Source: Corallococcus silvisoli (lineage in GTDB: Bacteria; Myxococcota; Myxococcia; Myxococcales; Myxococcaceae). Taken from it: DNA of 64,000 nt. The first letter of the stretch is position 1. Every line of letters starts with the position of its first letter. Below, in pieces: positions 19,388-28,127 of the stretch. The notes beneath the pieces were generated by a model that saw only the letters and a list, made by a program, of their open reading frames with translations, was not told the DNA's origin and searched no databases. A program made the position numbers and the translations under genes. The DNA lies in contig NZ_JAAAPJ010000018.1 of the NCBI RefSeq assembly GCF_009909145.1, forward strand, positions 62,001-126,000. Reading direction: 5' to 3'.

Positions 19388-19675
19388 TCTGTCATGGATG
19401 TGCGGCTCCACACCCCGTAGGTGAGCATTCGTGACGCCCGGCGCACGACAAGGGCTTGCTTCGTGCACGAATCCAGCCCGGGGCCGCGCAGCGAATCGTC
19501 GGAAAGCATCCGGCCCTCTGGCTGTCCCTCCCGGATCGCCCGTGATGTCGCGCACGTCCCTCGCCCCGGGCTGACGAGCGAGGCGCCCGCCGCCCTCCTC
19601 CCCTGGCGTGACTCGGGGTCGGCCCCCTACCCTGGAATTCTGAGATAATCCGGCCAGCCCCTGCTCCGAGCCATC

Positions 19676-20554
19676 ATGCTCCCCATCGCCCGCAACCCGT
19701 CTCCCGCCATCTCCGCCCGCCCGGTCCCCCGGGAGCCCGCGCCTGCCTACGTGCAGCAGTCCACGCCGGCCCCCACCCGGACGCCGGGGTACTCCTCGGA
19801 GAGCCGCTTCGAGGACGCCCGCGCGCGGCCGGTGGCGCTGGACCTCCAGTCGCTCCCCGGCGCCGCGTGGGTGAACCGGACGCTGGACAGCTACAACCGC
19901 GTCCAGGAGATGCGGAGCACCGGTGTCCAGCCGCGCTCCGCCTTCCCCTTCTATGGGCCCACGCGCCAGGCGGAGCTGCGCACCGTTCCTCCGGAGCGGC
20001 AGGCCGACGTCAACGCGCGGGTCCGGGGCATGCTCGATGAGCAGCTCTCGCGGCTGCGCCCCGAGGACCAGCAGCGGCTGCGCCCGCTGGTGGACGCGGT
20101 GGGCACGCCCGGGTTCTACGAACGGGTCGCGGAGTTGGACACGGGCAACGCCGGTGCCTGGCGTCAGATGGCCGGCGTGCAGCAGTCCTTCGCGGCGGGA
20201 GAAGCGAACGAGTCCCCCACCACGCGCGCCTACAGCGAGTCCATGCGCCTGACGCTCCACGCGACGGCGGTGCTCCAGTTCGCCGGGGCCACTGGCCGGG
20301 TGCTCCCGCGCGACGAGTACCCACAGTTCATCCGCAACCACGCGACCGCCTTCCACGAGAACGGCGGCTCCTTCACCAACCTCCCCATCGGCGTCTCCGG
20401 CGCGATGGAGGTCCTCCGCAACACGCCCCTGGCCATGGCGCCGCACCTCCCGTCCCTCCTGGGAGCGGCCATCGATCCGCTGGGCGACCGCGACACCCGC
20501 ACCGCCGCGGAGATGGTGCGCCAGGCCCGCGCGCAGGTCATCGACGGCCGCTAG
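19676..20554 (+). CDS. hypothetical protein with Pro-rich N terminus
   Basis: I do not recognise this 292-residue protein. The first 50 residues are rich in Pro, Ala, Arg and Thr and look disordered; there is no hydrophobic signal sequence. The rest is mixed helical, with a charged stretch (LDEQLSRLRPEDQQRLRPL) and a conserved-looking FHENGGSFTNLPIGVSGA segment. Proteins of this layout in myxobacteria are sometimes predicted toxins or effectors, but no immunity gene or marker domain supports that here. It stands alone, 39 bases before the radical SAM gene on the same strand. Confidence 0.68.
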   Translation: MLPIARNPSPAISARPVPREPAPAYVQQSTPAPTRTPGYSSESRFEDARARPVALDLQSLPGAAWVNRTLDSYNRVQEMRSTGVQPRSAFPFYGPTRQAELRTVPPERQADVNARVRGMLDEQLSRLRPEDQQRLRPLVDAVGTPGFYERVAELDTGNAGAWRQMAGVQQSFAAGEANESPTTRAYSESMRLTLHATAVLQFAGATGRVLPRDEYPQFIRNHATAFHENGGSFTNLPIGVSGAMEVLRNTPLAMAPHLPSLLGAAIDPLGDRDTRTAAEMVRQARAQVIDGR

Positions 20555-20593
20555 CCCCTTGACTGAACAGGCATTCAGCCGCACCGTTGCCGG

Positions 20594-21628
20594 GTGAAGG
20601 CACGCCCCGTCGACAATCCGCCCAACCCCTGGGCCAGCACCGCGGTGGAGTACCTGGATGAGATTCCTCCCGCGAAGCTGGAGGTCTGGGAGGACCACAG
20701 CCGCTCCATCGTGGCGAGCAACGACAGCCCCGACGTGTGCTTCAGCTGGAGCGTCAACCCGTACCGGGGCTGCCTCCACGCCTGCGCCTACTGCTACGCG
20801 CGCCCCACGCACCAGTACCTGGACTTCGGCGCGGGCACCGACTTCGAGACCCGCCTCGTCGTCAAGCCGCAGGCCCCGGAGCTGCTGCGGGAGGCCTTCG
20901 AGCGCCCGTCGTGGAAGGGCGAGACCGTCGTCTTCAGCGGCGTCACCGACTGCTATCAGCCCCTGGAGGCCTCGCTCCGGCTCACCCGGCAGTGCCTGGA
21001 GGTCTGCGCCGAGTACCGCAACCCCGTGGGCATCATCACCAAGGGCGTGCTGATCGAGCGCGACCTGGACGTCCTCCAGCGCCTCGCGACCGAGGCCCGC
21101 CTGTTCGTGAGCATCAGCCTCCCCTTCCACAACGAGGAGCTGGCGCGCGCCATGGAGCCCGTCGTCGCCACCCCGAAGCGACGCCTGGGCACCATCCGCA
21201 AGCTCACGGAGGCCGGCATCGACGTGGCGGTGTCCGTGGCGCCCATCATCCCCGGCCTCAACGACGAGGACATCGCCCGGGTCCTCGCGGCGGCCAGGGA
21301 GGCCGGGGCCACGCGCGCGCACTACACGCTGCTGCGGCTTCCCGGGCCGGTGCAGGCCGTCTTCGAGGAGCGCCTGCGCGCGAAGCTGCCCCTGCGCGCG
21401 GAGCGGGTGCTGCACCGCATCCGCGAGACGCGCGGCGGGGAGCTCACCGACAACCGCTTCAAGCACCGCATGCGCGGCGAGGGCCTGTACGCCCAGACCA
21501 TCCACCAGCTCTTCGCGACGGCGGCGCGCAAGGTGGGCATGCGCGCCTCGTCCGTCACGGAGGCCGCGCCGGACACCTTCCGGCGTCCCGCGCGGCCGTC
21601 CACCTCGCCCCAGCTGTCGCTCTTCTAG
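20594..21628 (+). CDS. PA0069-family radical SAM protein
   Basis: A 344-residue radical SAM enzyme of the PA0069/Rv2578c group, related to spore photoproduct lyase. The 4Fe-4S motif C-x3-C-x2-C is at Cys60, Cys64 and Cys67 (YRGCLHACAYCYARP). Other blocks are FSGVTDCYQPLE, IITKG and SVAPIIPGLND, expected of the TIM-barrel and SAM pocket. The start is GTG 20594. The natural substrate of the family is not established; a role in DNA or nucleotide chemistry has been suggested by homology only. It follows the hypothetical gene at 19676 by 39 bases and may share its transcript. Confidence 0.9.
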   Translation: MKARPVDNPPNPWASTAVEYLDEIPPAKLEVWEDHSRSIVASNDSPDVCFSWSVNPYRGCLHACAYCYARPTHQYLDFGAGTDFETRLVVKPQAPELLREAFERPSWKGETVVFSGVTDCYQPLEASLRLTRQCLEVCAEYRNPVGIITKGVLIERDLDVLQRLATEARLFVSISLPFHNEELARAMEPVVATPKRRLGTIRKLTEAGIDVAVSVAPIIPGLNDEDIARVLAAAREAGATRAHYTLLRLPGPVQAVFEERLRAKLPLRAERVLHRIRETRGGELTDNRFKHRMRGEGLYAQTIHQLFATAARKVGMRASSVTEAAPDTFRRPARPSTSPQLSLF

Positions 21629-21658
21629 GCGACGCCGGGGCGCGGGGTCCGCCTCAGG

Positions 21659-21907
21659 CTATTTCCGGAGGGCTTGCAGGACGGACAGCAGGATGACCGC
21701 GCCCACGGTGGCCACCAGCAGCGAGTACAGGTTGAAGCCCGTCACGCCCCGGCCACCGAAGAAGCTGAACACCCACCCGCCCACCATCGCGCCGACGATG
21801 CCGGCGATGATGTTGGCGAACATCCCCATGCGGGCGTTGGTGCCCTTGATGATGCTGGCCAGCCAGCCCGCGATACCGCCCAACACCAGCCACGAGCAGA
21901 GTCCCAT
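21659..21907 (-). CDS. GlsB/YeaQ/YmgE family small membrane protein
   Basis: An 82-residue protein with three hydrophobic spans (about 5-20, 29-48 and 57-78) and Gly-rich packing motifs (GGIAGWLAS, IIAGIVGAMVGG), the pattern of the transglycosylase-associated/GlsB family of inner-membrane stress proteins. Length and motifs fit well. In other bacteria the family is induced by osmotic or general stress; biochemical activity is unknown. It converges with the radical SAM gene and lies just downstream of the M13 peptidase on the same strand. Confidence 0.9.
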   Translation of the reverse strand: MGLCSWLVLGGIAGWLASIIKGTNARMGMFANIIAGIVGAMVGGWVFSFFGGRGVTGFNLYSLLVATVGAVILLSVLQALRK

Positions 21908-21936
21908 GCCGTCCTCCCACAGGTAGGGCCGGAGCC

Positions 21937-24072
21937 TTACCAGACCTCACAGCGATTCGCAGCGGGCGCCACCATCTTGGCCCCCTCCTGGCAGGAGAAG
22001 GCCTGCTGGAACTGCGGCAGGTTCGTCACCGGCCCGTTGACGCGCAGGAAGGCGGGCGAATGCGAATCCGTCAGCGCCCGCTGCCTCGCCGCTTCATTAC
22101 GAATCTTCGAGCACCACGATTGCGCGTGCGCGAGGAAGAACTGCTGCCCCGGCGTGAAGCGGTAGGACTCCACCTTCGCCTGCTGGTCCGGGTGCTTCGC
22201 CAGGTAGGCCTCCATCGCCGCGTACGCCAGCTTGAGGCCGCCCAGGTCCGCCACGTTCTCGCCCAGGGTGAGCTTGCCGTTCACCTTCACGTCGTCCACC
22301 GCCGTGTACTGGTCGAACTGGTTGCGCACGCACGCCACGCGCTCGCGGAAGGCCTTGTCGGACGCCGGGGTCCACCACGTGCGCAGGTTGCCGTCCGCGT
22401 CGAACTGGCGGCCCTCGTCGTCGAAGCCGTGGGTGATTTCGTGGCCCACCACCATGCCCATCGCGCCGAAGTTCACCGCCGCGGAGGCGTCCCGCCCGAA
22501 GAAGGGCGGCTGGAGGATGCCCGCCGGGAAGACAATCTCGTTGGTCGCCGCGTTGTAGTAGGCGTTCACCGTGGGCGGCGACATGAACCACTCGCTCTTG
22601 TCCACCGGCTGCCCCACCTTGCGCAGCTGGCGGGCCTGCTCGAACGCGTCCGCCGCCAGCAGGTTGTCCAGGAACGAGTCGCGCTTCAGCGCCAGCCCGT
22701 CATAGCGGCGCCACTGGTCCGGGTAGCCAATCTTGTTGGTGATCTGCTTCACCTTCACCAGGGCCTGCGCCTTGGTGGCGGCGTCCATCCACGTGAGCGT
22801 GTCCAGGTTGCGCTCGAAGGACTGCTCGATCTGCTGGACCATGTCCAGCGTGGTGGCCTTGCCGTCCGCGCCGAAGGTGCGCGCGATGAAGGGCCGCGCG
22901 AGCGCGTGCGGCAGCGCTTCGTCGGTGGCCTCCACGCACTTCTTCCAGCGCGTCAGGTCCGCCTTCGCGCCGGTGAGCACCGTCGACTCGAAGCGGAAGA
23001 ACTCGTCGCGCACCGCCTTGGGCAGCGACTCCCGCACCGCGCTCACCAGGTGGAAGGAGAGGTACGGCCCCATGTCGGGCGGGCGCTGCTGACGCACCAG
23101 CGCGGAGACCTCCGCGAAGAACTTCGGCTGCGTCACGTTGAGCGCTTCGCCCGCGGGCAGGCCCACCTCCGCGAAGTAGGTGTCCCACTGGAAGGCGGGC
23201 GCCAGCTGCTTCAGGCCCTTGCGCTCCAGCCGGTGGTAGACCTTCTCCGGCTCGCGCGTCTCCTCCTTGGGCATCCGCGCGGTGGCGAGCCGGGTCTCGA
23301 TGGCGAGGATGCCCGTGGCCTTGCGGCTGGCGACGAAGGGCGCGTCGCCCAACAGCTCGAACACCTTCTGCACGTGCGCCTGATAGGCCGCGCGCGCCTC
23401 GCGCATCTTCACGTCCGGCTTCAGGTAGTAGTCGCGGTCCGGCAGCCCCAGCCCGCCCGCGTCCACCACGGCGATGACCTGCGTGGCGTCCTTCTGGTCC
23501 TGATCCGACGCCACATGGAAGAGCGCGTTCACGTCGCGCGCGTGCAGCCACGCCACCGCCTTCGCCACGTCCTGCGGGGTCTTCAGCGCGGTGAGCTTCT
23601 TCAGGTACGCGCGCAGCACGGGCAGCGACTGCTCCAGCTTCGCCTCGTCCATGCAGGCGCCGTAGTAGTCGCCCAGCAGCTTGTCGTCCGGCGTGTTCTC
23701 CCCCTGCCCTTCCGCGGCGCGCGTGAGGATGTCGCGCAGCACGGTCTGGTTGCGCTCGGCCACGGTCTCGAAGCCGCGGCTCCAGCGCGCGCGCTCGGCG
23801 GGGATCTCCGTGGCCTTCAGCCAGCCGCCGCACGCGTACTTGTAGAAGTCGTCACAGGGGTTCACCGACGGATCCATCACCGCGGCGTCCAGCCCGGGAG
23901 GCACGGGACGCTCCGCCATGGGCACGGAGGCCTGCGCGGAGGCCGGTTCGACTGGAGCGGCGGCGGCCACGGGGGCCGGGGGGGTGGCCCGGGGCGGCTC
24001 GGGGGTGGGCTCCGCCGTCTTGCAGGCGGCGCCAAGGACACAGGAGGCGGCGAACAGGGCCAATCGCTTCAA
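21937..24072 (-). CDS. M13-family zinc metallopeptidase, lipoprotein
   Basis: A 711-residue neprilysin-like peptidase anchored by a lipobox (VLGAAC). The peptidase_M13 N-terminal lid domain (about 70-450) is followed by the catalytic domain with NAYYNAATNEIVFPAGILQPPFF, the zinc motif HEITH (in VGHEITHGFDDEGRQFD), and the third-ligand motif GENVADLGGL. The last residues end in C-x-V-W, as in other M13 enzymes. TTG 24072 is preferred because GGAG lies 6 bases upstream; a TTG four codons earlier is the alternative. It would degrade peptides in the periplasm or outside. Confidence 0.92.
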   Translation of the reverse strand: MKRLALFAASCVLGAACKTAEPTPEPPRATPPAPVAAAAPVEPASAQASVPMAERPVPPGLDAAVMDPSVNPCDDFYKYACGGWLKATEIPAERARWSRGFETVAERNQTVLRDILTRAAEGQGENTPDDKLLGDYYGACMDEAKLEQSLPVLRAYLKKLTALKTPQDVAKAVAWLHARDVNALFHVASDQDQKDATQVIAVVDAGGLGLPDRDYYLKPDVKMREARAAYQAHVQKVFELLGDAPFVASRKATGILAIETRLATARMPKEETREPEKVYHRLERKGLKQLAPAFQWDTYFAEVGLPAGEALNVTQPKFFAEVSALVRQQRPPDMGPYLSFHLVSAVRESLPKAVRDEFFRFESTVLTGAKADLTRWKKCVEATDEALPHALARPFIARTFGADGKATTLDMVQQIEQSFERNLDTLTWMDAATKAQALVKVKQITNKIGYPDQWRRYDGLALKRDSFLDNLLAADAFEQARQLRKVGQPVDKSEWFMSPPTVNAYYNAATNEIVFPAGILQPPFFGRDASAAVNFGAMGMVVGHEITHGFDDEGRQFDADGNLRTWWTPASDKAFRERVACVRNQFDQYTAVDDVKVNGKLTLGENVADLGGLKLAYAAMEAYLAKHPDQQAKVESYRFTPGQQFFLAHAQSWCSKIRNEAARQRALTDSHSPAFLRVNGPVTNLPQFQQAFSCQEGAKMVAPAANRCEVW

Positions 24073-24227
24073 AGCAGTCTCCAAGCACGAGCGAGGGGTG
24101 GGTGCAACTCGGCGCGCATCAACGCCCGATGCGCCAGGGCATTCCAGGGGCAGCTCACGCGCGTCTGACAGGGGCGCCGTGGGCTGTCCACCATTGAAGC
24201 AGGGACGACGTCACCGTTGAAACAGCG

Positions 24228-24275
24228 GCGCCCCTCGCGACGACCCTCCGTGAAGGAGGGACGCCCTCGGGGCGC
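24228..24275 (-). terminator. nested hairpin after the chalcone-isomerase-like gene
   Basis: An outer 7-bp stem (GCGCCCC 24228-24234 with GGGGCGC 24269-24275) encloses a 6-bp stem (CCCTCC 24244-24249 with GGAGGG 24255-24260) and a 5-base loop. It lies 28 bases after the stop at 24304 on the minus strand, with TGTTT following in that direction. It probably terminates that transcript ahead of the M13 gene. Confidence 0.55.
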
Positions 24276-24303
24276 GACACCGCTTCCAGGGGACGCGGCT
24301 TCG

Positions 24304-24867
24304 TCAGTCTTCCTTGCCCAGCATCCCGTCCTTCAGTCCGCCATCCACGGGCTCCTTGCCCAGCCACACGGAGAAGAGCGCGTCCGCGAAGTCCTTGCCC
24401 TCCACGTCGATGGACTTGCCATCGCTGGTGTGCACGTTCGTGCCCTTGCCAGGGATGTACGTGAGGACCAGCTCCTCCCCCTCCTTCACCTCCGCCGGGA
24501 TGGCGTTCTTGAAGGTCTCCAGTCGCGCCTGGAGCTTGGGCAGGTTCGCGCCGGCGTTCTTCTTGAAGCCGTTCTCGATGGCCTCGGTGATCTGCTCCTT
24601 CTTGAGGTCGCGCTTCATGAACATGCGCACGCGCTTGATCTCATCCGCGTTGAGCAGCGCCGTGGCGTCCTTCGTGGGGTTCTCCACGTAGAGGCCGACG
24701 GTGTAGACCTTGAAGATGGCCTTCTTGCGCAGGCCGACACCGTTGAGCTTCAGCTCCTTGCCGCCAACGGTGGCGGTGTCGGGGTACTTCACCCCCGCGA
24801 TCTCCTTGGCCATGACAGGCGCGGCGAGGGTCAGCGACAGCAGCACGGCGGTCAGCGTCTTCTTCAC
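24304..24867 (-). CDS. exported chalcone isomerase-like protein
   Basis: A 187-residue protein with a cleavable signal peptide (VKKTLTAVLLSLTLAAPVMA) and a chalcone-isomerase-like fold: GVKYPDTATVGGKELKLNGVGLRKK at the start of the mature part, then KVYTVGLYVENPT and LTYIPGKGTNVH. Bacterial members are periplasmic and do not sit in flavonoid pathways; lipid binding has been proposed for the fold. GTG 24867 is chosen because GGAGG lies 8 bases upstream. It is followed by a nested hairpin and preceded, 40 bases away, by serC on the same strand. Confidence 0.87.
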   Translation of the reverse strand: MKKTLTAVLLSLTLAAPVMAKEIAGVKYPDTATVGGKELKLNGVGLRKKAIFKVYTVGLYVENPTKDATALLNADEIKRVRMFMKRDLKKEQITEAIENGFKKNAGANLPKLQARLETFKNAIPAEVKEGEELVLTYIPGKGTNVHTSDGKSIDVEGKDFADALFSVWLGKEPVDGGLKDGMLGKED

Positions 24868-24907
24868 GAAATGCCTCCAGGTGGGTACGCGCAATGTCGA
24901 CGTGAGC

Positions 24908-25996
24908 CTAGCCGTGCATCTTCACGAAGTGATCCATGAAGGACGTCAGTGTTTTGACGTCCTGCGGCGAAACCGCGTTGTAGAGCGACACGCGGATGCC
25001 GCCCGCGGTGCGGTGGCCCTTGAGGCCCACCATCTGCGCCTGCTTCGCCTCGGCGACAAAGGCCGCATCCAGCTCCTCCGTGGGGAGGTGGAAGACGACG
25101 TTCATCACTGAACGGGACTCGCGCTCCACCGGGGCCCGGTAGAACCCCGGATTCCGGTCGATGGCGGCGTACAAGTCTTCCGCCTTCTCCCGGTTGCGCC
25201 GCTCCAGCGCGGGCAGGCCGCCCAACCCCTTCACCCACGCGAGCACGTTGCGCACCAGATAGATGGCCAGGGTGGGGGGCGTGTTGTAGAGCGAGTTGTT
25301 CTCCGCGTGCGTGCTGTAGCGGAAGTACTTGGGGATGTCCTTGCGCCCCTTCGCGATGAAGTCCTTCGCGGCGATGATCAGCGTGACGCCGGAGGGCCCC
25401 AGGTTCTTCTGCGCGCCCGCGTAGATGAGCGCGAAGCGGCTCACGTCGGTGGGCTTCCAGAGGAAGTCGGAGCTCATGTCCGCCACCAGCGGCACGCGGC
25501 CCACGTCCGGGAAGGTGTGCCACTGCGAGCCGAAGATGGTGTTGTTGCTCGTCAGGTGCACGTACGCGGCCTGGGGGTCGAGCTGGAGCTCGGCCTGCCT
25601 GGGGACGCGCTGGTAGCGCTTGTCCGCCTGCACGGTGGTGGCCGCGACGCGCGGCGCGCCGAAGTACTTCGCCTCGTCGAAGGCCTTCTCGCTCCACACC
25701 CCGGTCATCAGGTAGTCGGCGGAGGCCCCCTGCGTGAGGAAGTTCATGGGCACCTGGGCGAACTGCTGGGACGCGCCGCCGGTGAGGAACAGCACTTGGT
25801 GCGTGGCCGGGATGCCCAACAGCTCCGTCAGCAGCGCGACGGCCTGGTCGTGGACGCCCTCGTAGTCCTTGCCACGGTGGCTGTGCTCCATCACGGACAT
25901 GCCCGTGCCGTGGAAGTCGAGCAGCTCATCCCGGGCCTGCTCCAGGGCCGGCAGGGGCAGGCCGGCGGGGCCGGCGTTGAAGTTGATGACGCGCAT
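24908..25996 (-). CDS. serC: 3-phosphoserine/phosphohydroxythreonine aminotransferase
   Basis: SerC, 362 residues, a pyridoxal-phosphate enzyme that transaminates 3-phosphohydroxypyruvate in serine synthesis (and a matching step in pyridoxine synthesis). The start MRVINFNAGPAGLPLPAL, the block TGGASQQFAQVPMNF and the cofactor Lys in GAQKNLGPSGVTL are family hallmarks; the C-terminal GHRTAGGIRVSLYNA binds substrate phosphate. It lies 96 bases downstream of hvfC on the same strand and could receive readthrough from it. Confidence 0.97.
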   Translation of the reverse strand: MRVINFNAGPAGLPLPALEQARDELLDFHGTGMSVMEHSHRGKDYEGVHDQAVALLTELLGIPATHQVLFLTGGASQQFAQVPMNFLTQGASADYLMTGVWSEKAFDEAKYFGAPRVAATTVQADKRYQRVPRQAELQLDPQAAYVHLTSNNTIFGSQWHTFPDVGRVPLVADMSSDFLWKPTDVSRFALIYAGAQKNLGPSGVTLIIAAKDFIAKGRKDIPKYFRYSTHAENNSLYNTPPTLAIYLVRNVLAWVKGLGGLPALERRNREKAEDLYAAIDRNPGFYRAPVERESRSVMNVVFHLPTEELDAAFVAEAKQAQMVGLKGHRTAGGIRVSLYNAVSPQDVKTLTSFMDHFVKMHG

Positions 25997-26092
25997 GGCG
26001 GGGACCTCACGGTGGGGAACGACGTCCCCCCATTCTTCCCCCCGACCGGCCCCCGGAGGCCAGCGCGAAGCGTCGCGCCCGTCCGCCTCCTG

Positions 26093-26827
26093 TCAGGAGC
26101 GCTCCGCCGGCGGCAGCACCAGCCCGTCCTTCGCGAAGCGCACCACCTCCGCGTGGACGTCCGGGGCCGCCATCCCGGTGGCCTGGGAGACGGCCTCCTC
26201 GGACAGCCCCTCCACCGCCATCTTCAGCACCAGCAGCGCGGGCGGCGTGGCCTCCATGTAGAAGGTCACCAGCCGCTCCGGGTGGCGCCAGAGCAGCGCC
26301 AGCTCGCCCCCCTCGGCCGGAGGGGCCTCCTCGCCCCGGCTCCGCACGAACGCGCAGAGGCGGTAGGGGTGCTCCAGCACCGCGAGCGTCGGGTTGGGCG
26401 TCAGGCGCTCCACACGCTCGGGCACGACCTCCTCTGAGGCGAACACCGCGAAGTCCGTCCACTCGAAGCGCGCCAGCGCGGGCAGGAACGCGGGCAGCCC
26501 CCGCGCGCCGGTGACGTCCGAGACGAAGGGCGCGAAGCCCTCGCCCAGCCGGTTGAGCTCGTGGTGGCGCGCGGGCCGCGTGCCGGTGTAGCCCTCCACC
26601 AGCGCGTCCCAGGCGTCGGCGGACACGGCCTTGCGCGTCAGCGGGAAGAGCTTCTCCAGCGTGGAGCGCACGTGGCCGCGCACGAACTGGCCATAGAGCG
26701 CCATGCGCTCCGGGTCCACGACCCAGCCCGGATGCGTCGCGGCCAGCGCCGACACGCCCTCCGCGCCCGGCGGCCCCGCGAGGTACGCCTCCATGCTGTC
26801 GAAGAAGTGCTTCAGCGAGGCCTTCAT
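26093..26827 (-). CDS. hvfC: HvfC/BufC-family (DUF2063) partner of the MNIO enzyme
   Basis: A 244-residue soluble protein of the DUF2063 family, the usual partner of DUF692 oxidases; it is thought to deliver the precursor peptide to the enzyme. The N-terminal helical DUF2063 domain (about 1-100) contains the typical Y-x-x-x-V-R-G-H and FPLTRKAV segments; the C-terminal half is a mixed alpha/beta part ending in a winged-helix-like stretch. Its ATG overlaps the hvfB stop by four bases (ATGA), so the two are coupled. The name follows the Haemophilus system and is given by family and context. serC follows downstream. Confidence 0.87.
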   Translation of the reverse strand: MKASLKHFFDSMEAYLAGPPGAEGVSALAATHPGWVVDPERMALYGQFVRGHVRSTLEKLFPLTRKAVSADAWDALVEGYTGTRPARHHELNRLGEGFAPFVSDVTGARGLPAFLPALARFEWTDFAVFASEEVVPERVERLTPNPTLAVLEHPYRLCAFVRSRGEEAPPAEGGELALLWRHPERLVTFYMEATPPALLVLKMAVEGLSEEAVSQATGMAAPDVHAEVVRFAKDGLVLPPAERS

Positions 26828-27669
26828 CGCGCGCCCTCCGCGAGCACGCCCCGCGCCAGGTCCGCCTCGTCCAGGACCGCGTCCAGGGAGGGGATGGACT
26901 GGTCCCACTCCACCAGCGTGGACACCGGGCCGGTGCGCGCCAGCGTGTAGCGGTACAGCGCCCACACGTCGTCGCAGACACGGTCGCCGTGCGTGTCGAT
27001 GAGCACCGTCTCCCCCACGTCGTGCCCGGCCAGGTGCACCTGCACCACGCGCTCCAGGGGCAGCGCGTCCACGAAGGCGCGCGGGTCGTAGCCGTGGTTC
27101 TTCGCGTTGACCCAGACGTTGTTCACGTCCAGCAGCAGGCCGCAGTCCGCGGCCTCCACCACCTGGCGCAGGAAGTCCGCCTCCTTCAACGTGCCGCCGG
27201 GCATGGCCGCGTAGTAGCTGGGGTTCTCCAGGAGGAAGGGCCGCTCCACGCGCGCCATCACCTCGCGCACGCGCGGCACCACGTGCTCCACCGCGGCCTC
27301 CGTGAAGGGCAGCGGCAGCAGGTCATGCAGGTACACGCCGCCCAGCCGCGAGTAGCACAGGTGGTCGGAGAAGAACGGCGAGTCCAGGCGCTTCACCAGC
27401 GCGGCCAGCCGGGTCACGTAGTCGTCGTCCAGCGCGTCCGGCCCGCCAATGTCCAGCCCCACCCCGTGCGGCAGGAGCGTCCAGCGCTCACGGCACGCAT
27501 CCAGGGCGCGCTGGGAGCGCCCGCCCAGCGTGAGGAAGTTCTCCGGGATGATCTCCACCCAGTCCAGGGCGCGCGGCGTGCGCGGCAGCGCTTCGTAGAA
27601 GTCGCGGCGCAGCCCGATGCCCGCCCCCAGCGGCTTCAACCCATGGCGGTCTGCGTAGCGGGGCGACAT
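26824..27669 (-). CDS. hvfB: MNIO-family (DUF692) peptide-modifying oxidase HvfB
   Basis: A 281-residue TIM-barrel protein of the multinuclear non-heme iron oxidase family. Candidate metal ligands sit in the family blocks SDHLCYSR (His103), LLENPSYY (Glu148), LLDVNNVWVNAKNHG (Asp181, His192), VHLAGHD (His212, His216), DTHGDRV (His227) and VEWDQ (Glu254, Asp256). Characterised members convert Cys of a precursor to oxazolone-thioamide or thiooxazole. The precursor gene lies just upstream and the partner hvfC overlaps downstream, which supports this role. ATG 27669 is chosen for its AGGAGG site; it also fits the family start. Confidence 0.92.
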   Translation of the reverse strand: MSPRYADRHGLKPLGAGIGLRRDFYEALPRTPRALDWVEIIPENFLTLGGRSQRALDACRERWTLLPHGVGLDIGGPDALDDDYVTRLAALVKRLDSPFFSDHLCYSRLGGVYLHDLLPLPFTEAAVEHVVPRVREVMARVERPFLLENPSYYAAMPGGTLKEADFLRQVVEAADCGLLLDVNNVWVNAKNHGYDPRAFVDALPLERVVQVHLAGHDVGETVLIDTHGDRVCDDVWALYRYTLARTGPVSTLVEWDQSIPSLDAVLDEADLARGVLAEGAR

Positions 27670-27728
27670 GCGGCACTCCTCCTGGAACTCGGAGCTCGAA
27701 GACGGCTCTGGCGGGGGTGGAAACAACA

Positions 27729-27760
27729 CGGGCGGCAGGAAGAACCCTTCCCACCGCCCG
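27729..27760 (-). terminator. attenuator-like hairpin between hvfA and hvfB
   Basis: Read on the minus strand, CGGGCGG and GGAAG pair with CTTCC and CCGCCCG (two mismatches inside, 4-base loop), followed by TGTTGTTT. A second 7-bp stem (27764-27770 with 27784-27790) precedes it. Placed after the hvfA stop and before hvfB, it would let the precursor be made in excess over the enzymes, and could also protect the hvfA mRNA 3' end. Confidence 0.6.
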
Positions 27761-27806
27761 CGAGCCTGGGAGGAGGCCTGTCACCCAGGCCCTCCCGAGG
27801 GGCTGA

Positions 27807-28073
27807 CTACTTCTTGCCGCCGCAGGAACCGGAGCCGCAGGAGCCCGCGCCACAGCTGCCCTCGGCGCCCTTCTCCGGGGTCGCGGCCGGCTTCGTGCCG
27901 CAGCTGCCCTCGGCGCCCTTCGCATCCGCGGGCTTCGCGCTGCAGTTGGCCTCGGCGGCCTTCTCGGACGAAGCGGCCTGCGAGCCCTCCGCCGCCTTCG
28001 TGGACGCACAGCCGGTGGCCAGCGCGCCGAGGGACAGGGTGCCGACAACCGCCGCAAGAGCCTTGACGTTCAT
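27807..28073 (-). CDS. hvfA: HvfA/BufA-type RiPP precursor with repeated EGSCG motifs
   Basis: An 88-residue precursor peptide. Residues 1-21 are a signal sequence (MNVKALAAVVGTLSLGALATG) ending in a lipobox-like A-T-G-C, Cys22. A spacer rich in Ala, Lys, Glu and Ser follows, then the core: EANCS (41-45), EGSCG (55-59), EGSCG (71-75), and two GSCG units (77-80 and 82-85), ending GGKK. EGxCG is the target motif of DUF692 enzymes of the Hvf type, whose modified Cys bind copper. Gene order yceI-hvfA-hvfB-hvfC supports this. A small-protein reading other than RiPP (a plain Cys-rich metal-binding lipoprotein) is possible but less likely beside hvfBC. Confidence 0.88.
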   Translation of the reverse strand: MNVKALAAVVGTLSLGALATGCASTKAAEGSQAASSEKAAEANCSAKPADAKGAEGSCGTKPAATPEKGAEGSCGAGSCGSGSCGGKK

Positions 28074-28127
28074 GTGTTGCTTCCTTTCGTACCGCGTGGG
28101 GGGTGTGACTACAGGGAGGATCATCAA

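Noticed and set aside
22060..24168. 702-codon open frame antisense to the M13 peptidase
   Set aside because: The peptidase has a full set of family motifs; the antisense frame is low-complexity Arg/Leu/Val/His.
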